A stretch of DNA of 12,589 nt. Origin: VBDM01 sp035651815 (GTDB lineage Bacteria; Pseudomonadota; Gammaproteobacteria; Burkholderiales; SG8-39). The stretch covers positions 1 through 12,589 of the forward strand of contig DASRFB010000038.1 of NCBI GenBank assembly GCA_035651815.1. Reading direction: 5' to 3'. Below, one piece after another: positions 6,900 to 12,589 of the stretch. The translations under genes and the position numbers were made by a program. Within the stretch, counting starts at the first letter, position 1, and every line of letters starts with the position of its first letter. The notes under the pieces were generated by a model, which saw nothing but the letters and a program-made list of their open reading frames with translations, had not been told where the DNA came from and made no database searches.

Positions 6900-9866
6900 G
6901 TGGACCGCGCGCCCGGCCCGGTCTTCACCGTCTCGTTCCACCCGAGGATCGGGGACTCGGCGCTCGCGGCGCGCCTGCGCCGCGAAATCGAGGGCGACGT
7001 CCTCTTCGACGCCGCGAGCCGCGGGCGCTACTCGACCGACGCCTCGATCTACCAGATCGAGCCGGTCGGCGTCGTCGTGCCGAAGACCGAGGCCGACGCG
7101 AGGACCGCGATGCAGATCGCGGTCGAGGAGGGCGTGCCCATTCTCGCGCGCGGGGCGGGCAGCTCGCAGTGCGGGCAGACGGTCGGCGCGGCGCTCGTCA
7201 TCGACGCGAGCAAATACCTGAACCAGGTCGTCGCCATCGACCCCGAGCGCGCGACGGCGGTGGTGCAGCCGGGCCTCGTGCTCGACGCGCTGAACGCGCG
7301 GCTGCGCGCGCACGGCCTGTGGTTCCCGGTCGACGTGTCGACCAGCGCGCAGGCCACGCTCGGCGGCATGGCCGGCAACAACTCGTGCGGCTCGCGCTCG
7401 ATCCGCTACGGCAACATGGTGCACAACGTCGCCGCGATCGAGGCGGTGCTCGCCGACGGCAGCGAGCACCGGTTCGGCCCGGTGCCCGCGGACGCGTCGC
7501 GCCTCGCGGGCGACGCGCGCTACGTCGAGCTCGCGCGCAAGGTGCGCGCGATCGCCGAGCGCGAGTACCTCGAGATCGAGTCGCGCTGGCCGAAGGTGCT
7601 CCGCCGCGTGCAGGGCTACAACCTCGACCTGGTGCGCCCGGCCTCGGATTGGAACTTCGCGCAGCTCCTGGTCGGCTCCGAAGGGACGCTCGCGTACTCG
7701 AAGCGCCTGCATCTCAAGCTCTCGCGCATCCCGGCGCACCGCGCGCTCGGCGTGTGCCACTTCGCGAGCTTCCGCAAGTCGATGGAGGCGCCGCAGCATA
7801 TCGTCAAGCTCGACCCGAGCGCGGTCGAGCTGGTCGACCGCACGATGATCGGCCTCGCGCGCGCGAACGAGACCTTCCGTCCGATCGTCGAGCAGTTCAT
7901 CTCGGGCGATCCCGACGCGATCCTGCTGGTCGAGTTCTCGGGCGACGACCGCGACGCGCAGCTGAAGAAGCTCGGGGAGCTGACCGCCCTCATGGGCGAC
8001 CTCGGCCACCCGGGAAGCGTGATCGAGATCGTCGACGCGCGGCTGCAGCGCGACGTGTGGGAAGTGCGCAAGGCGGGCCTCAACATCATGATGTCGATGA
8101 AGGGCGACGGCAAGCCCGTGTCCTTCATCGAGGACTGCGCGGTGCCGCTCGAGAACCTCGCCGACTACACCGAGCGCCTGACCGAGGTCTTCCGCAAGCA
8201 CGGCACCGAGGGCACGTGGTACGCGCACGCGTCGGTCGGCACGCTGCACGTGCGCCCGGTCCTGAACATGAAGCAGGACGGCGCGAAGAAGATGCGCGCG
8301 ATCGCCGAGGAGGCGTGCGCGCTGGTGAAGAGCTACAAGGGCGCGGCGTACTCGGGCGAGCACGGCGACGGCCTGGTGCGCTCGGAATGGATCGCGCCGA
8401 TCCTCGGGCCGCGCCTCGCTCTGGCTCTCGCCGAGGTCAAGGACGCGTTCGACCCGAAGGGCCTGATGAACCCGGGCAAGATCGTGCGTCCGCCCAAGCA
8501 GGACGACCGGAGCCTCTTCCGCTACAAGAGCGGCTACGCGACGCCGCCGCTCGCGACCGCGCTCGACTGGTCGGACTGGGAGGTGCAGAGCGAGGTCGAG
8601 CGCATCCACGGCCACGGCTTCGCCGCCGCGGTCGAGATGTGCAACAACAACGGCCACTGCCGCAAGTTCGACGCGGGCGCGATGTGTCCGTCGTTCCGCG
8701 CGACCGGCGACGAGCAGCACCTCACGCGCGGCCGCGCCAACACGCTGCGGCTCGCGCTCTCGGGACAGCTCCCCGGCGGCCTCGCGTCCGAGGAGGTCAA
8801 GGCGGCGCTCGACCTGTGCGTCTCGTGCAAGGGCTGCAAGCGCGAGTGCCCGACCGGCGTCGACATGGCGCGGATGAAGGTGGAGTTCCTGCATCACTAT
8901 CACGCCGCGCACGGCCGGACGCTGAAGCAAAGGCTGATCGCGTATCTTCCGCGTTACGCGCCGTGGGGCGAGCGGATGCCGTGGCTGTTCAACGTCCGCG
9001 ATTCGATTCCCGGGCTCGCGGCGCTGACGGAAGGCATGACCGGCCTGTCGTCCAAACGCAAGCTGCCGAAATGGCGCTCGGACACCTTCCTGCGCTCGGC
9101 GCCGGCGACCGGCTCCGCGTCGTCGGGCCGGGAGATCGCGCTCTTCGTGGACACGTTCAACAACTATTTCGAGCCCGAGAACGCGCACGCCGCCCACGAG
9201 GTCCTGCGCGCGGCGGGCTTGCGCGTGCACGTCGCGCGCCCTCGCGACGGCGGCCGGCCGCTGTGCTGCGGACGCACCTTCCTCGCCGCCGGCATGGTCG
9301 AGCAGGCGAAGCGCGAGGCCGAGCGCACGCTCGCCGCGCTCGCGCCGTGGATCGAGCGCGGGATCCCGGTGGTGGGTCTCGAGCCGTCGTGCATCCTCGG
9401 GCTGCGCGACGAATACCTCGGCCTCGCGCTCGGCAAGATCGCGGGCGAGCTCGCGCTCGACTCGCACCTGCTCGAGGAATTCCTGGTGCGCGAGAAGAAG
9501 GCGGGGCGGCTCGACCTGAAGCTGAAGGGCAACGGCGTCCGGAAGGCGCTGCTGCACGGACATTGCCACCAGAAGGCGTTCGGCGCGATGGGCGCGGTCG
9601 AGCAGGTGCTGAAATGGATCCCGGGGATGGAAGTCGAGACCGTGCAGACCTCGTGCTGCGGCATGGCGGGCGGTTTCGGCTACGAAGCCCCGCATTACGA
9701 GGTCTCGATGAAGATGGCCGAGATGTCGCTGCTGCCCGCGGTGCGCGCGGCCGCGGCCGACACGGTGGTCGTCGCAGACGGCACGAGCTGCCGCCACCAG
9801 ATCGCCGACGGCGCGGCGCGGGAAGCCGTGCACGTCGCGCGCGTGCTGCGCGAGGCGCTCGCGTAG
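6900..9866 (+). CDS. FAD-linked and Fe-S 2-hydroxyacid dehydrogenase (YdiJ / D-lactate or D-2-hydroxyglutarate dehydrogenase type)
   Basis: A 988-residue single-chain enzyme joining a VAO-type flavoprotein to an iron-sulfur/CCG unit, like a fused GlcD plus GlcF. The FAD-binding domain is at about 50-200, with GAGSSQCGQTVGAALVIDAS (85-104) and GNNSCGSRSIRYGN (159-172). The substrate domain follows, with His443, His450 and Glu487 in YAHASVGTLH and SGEHGDG. This His-x6-His plus Glu pattern matches the metal site of D-2-hydroxyglutarate dehydrogenases. Iron-sulfur cysteines are at 581, 587 and 596, and in CVSCKGCKRECP (640-650). CCG-type motifs are at Cys789-790, HGHCH (Cys889) and SCCG (919-920). 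It probably oxidises a D-2-hydroxyacid and passes electrons to the respiratory chain. GTG 6900 is chosen because it is 7 nt after the upstream stop; an in-frame upstream extension would overlap the DsbA-like gene deeply. Glycolate, D-lactate and D-2-hydroxyglutarate are all possible substrates. Confidence 0.9.
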   Translation: MDRAPGPVFTVSFHPRIGDSALAARLRREIEGDVLFDAASRGRYSTDASIYQIEPVGVVVPKTEADARTAMQIAVEEGVPILARGAGSSQCGQTVGAALVIDASKYLNQVVAIDPERATAVVQPGLVLDALNARLRAHGLWFPVDVSTSAQATLGGMAGNNSCGSRSIRYGNMVHNVAAIEAVLADGSEHRFGPVPADASRLAGDARYVELARKVRAIAEREYLEIESRWPKVLRRVQGYNLDLVRPASDWNFAQLLVGSEGTLAYSKRLHLKLSRIPAHRALGVCHFASFRKSMEAPQHIVKLDPSAVELVDRTMIGLARANETFRPIVEQFISGDPDAILLVEFSGDDRDAQLKKLGELTALMGDLGHPGSVIEIVDARLQRDVWEVRKAGLNIMMSMKGDGKPVSFIEDCAVPLENLADYTERLTEVFRKHGTEGTWYAHASVGTLHVRPVLNMKQDGAKKMRAIAEEACALVKSYKGAAYSGEHGDGLVRSEWIAPILGPRLALALAEVKDAFDPKGLMNPGKIVRPPKQDDRSLFRYKSGYATPPLATALDWSDWEVQSEVERIHGHGFAAAVEMCNNNGHCRKFDAGAMCPSFRATGDEQHLTRGRANTLRLALSGQLPGGLASEEVKAALDLCVSCKGCKRECPTGVDMARMKVEFLHHYHAAHGRTLKQRLIAYLPRYAPWGERMPWLFNVRDSIPGLAALTEGMTGLSSKRKLPKWRSDTFLRSAPATGSASSGREIALFVDTFNNYFEPENAHAAHEVLRAAGLRVHVARPRDGGRPLCCGRTFLAAGMVEQAKREAERTLAALAPWIERGIPVVGLEPSCILGLRDEYLGLALGKIAGELALDSHLLEEFLVREKKAGRLDLKLKGNGVRKALLHGHCHQKAFGAMGAVEQVLKWIPGMEVETVQTSCCGMAGGFGYEAPHYEVSMKMAEMSLLPAVRAAAADTVVVADGTSCRHQIADGAAREAVHVARVLREALA

Positions 9867-9893
9867 CTCCGGCCGGGCTGAAGCGTTACGGGA

Positions 9894-10112
9894 TTACGCG
9901 CGGACGTCCGGATCGATCTGCCGCTCGATCCAGGCGATCTGGTCTTTGAGGAGAAGCTTGCGCTTCTTGAGGCGACGCAGCTGCAGCTCGTCGTGGACGG
10001 GGTCGTCGCCGAGGCGGTGGATGGCGACGTCCAGATCGCGGTGCTCCACCATCAGCTCTCCCAGCCGCTGCTGCAGCTGGTCTCGGAGCCCGATTTCGGT
10101 CGTCCCGATCAT
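9894..10112 (-). CDS. YdcH/DUF465 family small protein
   Basis: A 72-residue, highly charged, helical protein. The pattern LMVEHRDLDVAIHRL, then DDPVHDELQLRRLKKRKL, then LKDQIAWIE is the typical DUF465 (YdcH) signature, with two helices that can form a coiled-coil hairpin. Its biochemical role is unknown. ATG 10112 lies 9 nt after the lgt stop; the nearest purine-rich ribosome-like element (AGAAGG) is inside the lgt tail, 14 nt upstream. Translation may therefore be coupled to lgt. It converges with the dehydrogenase gene, with 27 nt between their stops. Confidence 0.85.
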   Translation of the reverse strand: MIGTTEIGLRDQLQQRLGELMVEHRDLDVAIHRLGDDPVHDELQLRRLKKRKLLLKDQIAWIERQIDPDVRA

Positions 10113-10121
10113 GTGACTATA

Positions 10122-10916
10122 TTAGACCTTCTTTCGCCCATGCCAAGCCCAGGCGAAGAGTCCCAGGCCGGCAACGATCATCGGCAGTGAGAGCCATTGA
10201 CCCATGGAAAGGTTCAGCGCGAGCAGACCCAGGAAATCGTCGGGCTCGCGGAAGTACTCGGCAATAAAGCGAAAAGCGCCGTAGCCCACCAGGAACGCCG
10301 CCGACACCGCCCCCGTCGGCCGCGGCTTGGCCGAGTAGAGCCACAGGATCACGAAGAGCGCCACCCCCTCCAGGCCGAACTGGTAGAGCTGCGACGGGTG
10401 GCGCGGCAGCGGCCCGGCGCCCGGCGAGTGGAACACCATCCCCCACGGCACGTCGGTCACCCGGCCGTAGAGCTCGCCGTTGATGAAGTTGCCGAGGCGG
10501 CCGGCGGCGAGCGCGAGCGGGGCGAGCGGGACGAAGAAGTCGGTCATGTCGAGCACGCGCAGCCGGTGCCTGCGCGCGACGTAGGCGAGCGCGGCGAGCA
10601 CGCCGAGGAACCCCCCGTGGAACGACATCCCGCCCTGCCACACGGCGAAGATCTCGAGCGGATGCGGGAAGTAGTAGCCCGGCTTGTAGAACAGGACATA
10701 GCCGAGGCGCCCGCCGATCACCACGCCGAGCACGCAGAAGAAGAGCAGGTCGTCGAGCGCGGTCACGCTGATCGTCGCCGGGCGCGCCTTGGCGATGCGC
10801 ACGCGCCCGAGCGTGTACGCGATCCCGAAGCCGACGAGGTACATGAGCCCGTACCAGCGCACGCTCAAGGGGCCGATCGAGAACGCGATCGGATCGAAGT
10901 TGGGATGGACGAGCAC
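10122..10916 (-). CDS. lgt: Prolipoprotein diacylglyceryl transferase
   Basis: Lgt is an essential inner-membrane enzyme in many Gram-negatives. It moves diacylglycerol from phosphatidylglycerol to the lipobox cysteine of prelipoproteins, the first step of lipoprotein maturation. This 264-residue protein has the normal length and about seven membrane segments. Key marks are HPNFDPIAFSIGPLSVRWYGLMY at the N-terminus, SFHGGFLG with His100, and the Lgt signature GRLGNFINGELYGR with Arg140 and Asn143. Near the C-terminus FREPD (Arg223) and SMGQWLSLPMI are also conserved. The start is GTG 10916, giving the standard N-terminus MLVHPNFDP, with GAGG 4 nt upstream; the much longer upstream reading frame is antisense to ilvD. 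It is divergent from ilvD across 60 nt and followed by the YdcH-type gene. Confidence 0.96.
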   Translation of the reverse strand: MLVHPNFDPIAFSIGPLSVRWYGLMYLVGFGIAYTLGRVRIAKARPATISVTALDDLLFFCVLGVVIGGRLGYVLFYKPGYYFPHPLEIFAVWQGGMSFHGGFLGVLAALAYVARRHRLRVLDMTDFFVPLAPLALAAGRLGNFINGELYGRVTDVPWGMVFHSPGAGPLPRHPSQLYQFGLEGVALFVILWLYSAKPRPTGAVSAAFLVGYGAFRFIAEYFREPDDFLGLLALNLSMGQWLSLPMIVAGLGLFAWAWHGRKKV

Positions 10917-10938
10917 GGGGCCTCGGTCGGGGATTCGG

Positions 10939-10963
10939 TACAATCGGCAGAGCGCAGTATAAC
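10939..10963 (+). promoter_or_regulatory. Shared divergent promoter core of ilvD and lgt
   Basis: The 60-nt gap between lgt and ilvD holds two -10-like hexamers on the plus strand, TACAAT (10939-10944) and TATAAC (10958-10963). On the minus strand there is TATACT (10961-10956, five of six consensus). The plus and minus elements at 10956-10963 overlap, so the two promoters may compete. No strong -35 is seen for either direction. A GAGAG ribosome-like element lies at about 10964-10968 for ilvD. Confidence 0.35.
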
Positions 10964-10976
10964 GAGAGATCAAGCC

Positions 10977-12589
10977 ATGGCGGACAACTGGAGAAGCAAG
11001 CTCATCACCCAGGGCCCGGCGCGCTCGCCCAACCGCGCGATGCTGCGCGCGGTCGGCTTCGGCGACGCCGATTTCGACAAGCCGATCGTGGGCGTCGCGA
11101 ACGGCCACTCGACGCTCAACCCCTGCAACGCCGGCATCCAGCCGATCGTGGACCGCGCGGTCGAGGCGCTCAAAGGCGCCGGCGCGATGCCGCAGATGTT
11201 CGGCTTCCCGACCGTGACCGACGGCATCGGCATGGGCACCGAGGCGATGAAGTACTCGCTCGTGTCGCGCGAGGTGATCGCCGACGCGATCGAGACGTCG
11301 GTCAACGGCCAGGCGATGGACGGCGTGCTCGCGGTGGGCGGCTGCGACAAGAACATGCCCGGCTGCATGATGGCGATCGCGCGCATGAACGTGCCCGCGA
11401 TCTACGTCTACGGCGGCACGATCAAGCCGGGCAAGTGGAAGGGGCAGGACCTGACCATCGTCAGCGCCTTCGAGGCGGTGGGCGCGTACTCGGCCGGCAA
11501 GATGAGCGAGGAGGACTTCGTCGGCATCGAGAAGAACGCCTGCCCGAGCGTCGGGGCGTGCGGCGGCATGTACACCGCGAACACGATGTCGTCCTCGTTC
11601 GAGGCGCTCGGCATGAGCCTGCTCGGCTCGTCGCAGATGGCGGCGCCCGACCCGGAGAAGGCCGACTCGGCCGCGGAGTCTGCGCAGGTGCTGGTGGCCG
11701 CCGTGCGCAAGGGCCTGCGGCCGCGCCAGATCATCACGCGCAAATCGATCGAGAACGCGATCAGCCTCGTGATGGCGACCGGGGGCTCGACCAACGCGGT
11801 TCTGCACTACCTGGCGATCGCGCGCGCAGCGGGCGTGAAGTGGACCATCGACGACTTCGAGCGCGTGCGCCGCAAGGTGCCGGTGCTGTGCGACCTCAAG
11901 CCGTCGGGCAAGTACGTGGCCGTGGACTTTCATCGCGCCGGTGGCGTGCCGCAGGTGCTGAAGGTGTTGCTCACCGCCGGGCTGCTGCATGGCGATTGCA
12001 TGACCGTCACCGGCAAGACGCTCGGCGAGAATATCGCCAACGCCAAGACGATTGATACCGACGTGATCCGTCCGCTGGATAATCCGTACAGCGAGCGAGG
12101 CGGGCTCGCGGTGCTGTTCGGAAATCTCGCGCCCAACGGCTCGGTGCTCAAGACCGGCGCCGTCGCGCCGAGCATGCACAAATTCACCGGCCCCGCGGTG
12201 ATCTTCGAATCGGAAGAAGCCGCCACGCAAGGCGTGCTCGACGGCAAGGTGAAGGCCGGCGACGTCGTCGTCATCCGCTACGAAGGCCCGCGCGGCGGCC
12301 CGGGCATGCAGGAGATGCTCAGCTGCACCTCCGCCATCATGGGCCGCGGCCTCGGCGAGAGCGTCGCGCTGCTGACCGACGGCCGCTTCAGCGGCGCCAC
12401 CCGCGGCGCCTGCGTCGGCCACGTCAGCCCCGAAGCCGCCGCCGGCGGCCCGATCGCGCTCGTGAACCCCGGCGACACCATCACCATCGACATCCCCGCG
12501 CGCACGCTGACGCTCAACGTGTCCGATGCGGACCTCGCCAAACGCAAGACCGCCTGGAAGCGCCATCCCGCGAAGATCGACTACGGCTA
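10977..12589 (+). CDS. ilvD: Dihydroxy-acid dehydratase, 3' end cut by the window
   Basis: IlvD dehydrates 2,3-dihydroxy-isovalerate and 2,3-dihydroxy-3-methylvalerate to the 2-oxoacid precursors of valine, leucine and isoleucine, in the cytosol. There are 537 complete codons and then two bases, so about 20-25 residues are missing by the usual short-type length (about 560). Iron-sulfur ligands are Cys50 (NPCNAG), Cys123 (GGCDKNMPGC) and Cys195 (SVGACGGMYTANTMS). Asp82 (TDGIGMG), Asp124 and Lys125 (the carbamylated lysine in homologues) form the magnesium site. The catalytic Ser lies in DGRFSGATRGACVGHVSPEA near the C-terminus. Codon use changes abruptly near 11,920: before it Ala is mostly gcg and Glu always gag, after it gcc exceeds gcg and gaa appears. 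The protein stays a continuous IlvD across this point. ATG 10977 fits the family N-terminus; sugar-acid dehydratases are a less likely alternative. Confidence 0.95.
   Translation, partial: MADNWRSKLITQGPARSPNRAMLRAVGFGDADFDKPIVGVANGHSTLNPCNAGIQPIVDRAVEALKGAGAMPQMFGFPTVTDGIGMGTEAMKYSLVSREVIADAIETSVNGQAMDGVLAVGGCDKNMPGCMMAIARMNVPAIYVYGGTIKPGKWKGQDLTIVSAFEAVGAYSAGKMSEEDFVGIEKNACPSVGACGGMYTANTMSSSFEALGMSLLGSSQMAAPDPEKADSAAESAQVLVAAVRKGLRPRQIITRKSIENAISLVMATGGSTNAVLHYLAIARAAGVKWTIDDFERVRRKVPVLCDLKPSGKYVAVDFHRAGGVPQVLKVLLTAGLLHGDCMTVTGKTLGENIANAKTIDTDVIRPLDNPYSERGGLAVLFGNLAPNGSVLKTGAVAPSMHKFTGPAVIFESEEAATQGVLDGKVKAGDVVVIRYEGPRGGPGMQEMLSCTSAIMGRGLGESVALLTDGRFSGATRGACVGHVSPEAAAGGPIALVNPGDTITIDIPARTLTLNVSDADLAKRKTAWKRHPAKIDYG

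Noticed and set aside
6798..9833. A 1011-codon minus-strand reading frame opposite the FAD/Fe-S dehydrogenase
   Set aside because: The composition is Arg/Ala/His/Val-heavy with no recognisable domain, while the plus strand encodes a complete well-conserved enzyme.
9865..9879. Small hairpin after the dehydrogenase stop, considered as a bidirectional terminator with the convergent YdcH gene
   Set aside because: It has only a 5-bp stem including a wobble pair, and no T-run on either side.
10122..12566. An 814-codon minus-strand reading frame spanning lgt and the antisense of ilvD
   Set aside because: Only the last 264 codons are Lgt. The rest mirrors ilvD and is rich in Arg, His, Ala and Val, typical of antisense frames in GC-rich DNA.
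1..12589. Search by eye for tRNA or rRNA genes, CRISPR repeats, insertion-sequence ends, attachment sites and toxin-antitoxin or defence genes
   Set aside because: Nothing convincing was seen; the sequence is almost fully occupied by metabolic and housekeeping genes, with no gap above 150 nt.

Overview
The window is about 12.6 kb of very GC-rich, densely packed bacterial DNA with no RNA genes, mobile elements or CRISPR. The coding style (gcg/ctc/gac/gag codons, GTG starts), a tripartite tricarboxylate transporter (TTT) with a Bug-type binding protein, a divergent lgt/ilvD pair and a YdcH-type small protein all suggest a betaproteobacterium, most likely Burkholderiales or a relative. That assignment is inference; no rRNA or marker gene settles it.

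Layout. (A) 1-1756, plus strand: the 3' part of a class III (CaiB/BaiF) CoA-transferase, followed 22 nt later by a crotonase-fold (enoyl-CoA hydratase-like) protein. Both appear to lack the canonical catalytic acids of their families. (B) 1743-6089, minus strand: a probable four-gene operon read right to left. It holds a class V serine-glyoxylate-type aminotransferase, then the binding protein, small membrane subunit and large membrane subunit of a TTT transporter (tctC, tctB, tctA). An 8-bp hairpin lies between the aminotransferase and tctC. The operon converges on block A with a 14-nt overlap. (C) 6236-9866, plus strand: divergent from B, a cytosolic DsbA/FrnE-type thiol oxidoreductase, then 7 nt later a 988-residue single-chain FAD plus iron-sulfur 2-hydroxyacid dehydrogenase. 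(D) 9894-10916, minus strand: lgt (prolipoprotein diacylglyceryl transferase) followed by a 72-aa YdcH/DUF465 protein. (E) 10977 to the window end, plus strand: ilvD (dihydroxy-acid dehydratase), divergent from lgt and cut off by the window end about 20-25 residues short.

How the genes may work together. Blocks A to C look like a small-carboxylate catabolism neighbourhood. The TTT system would import an organic acid. The FAD/Fe-S dehydrogenase would oxidise a D-2-hydroxyacid to a 2-oxoacid, and the aminotransferase would exchange amino groups with glyoxylate or a similar oxoacid. The CoA-transferase and crotonase pair would handle a CoA thioester. The substrate is not visible in the sequence. 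Blocks D and E are housekeeping: lipoprotein maturation and branched-chain amino-acid synthesis.

I did not find a clearly new multi-gene system. The points most worth a second look are the paired loss of canonical catalytic residues in block A, a sharp codon-usage break inside ilvD near 11,920, and the intercistronic hairpin before tctC.
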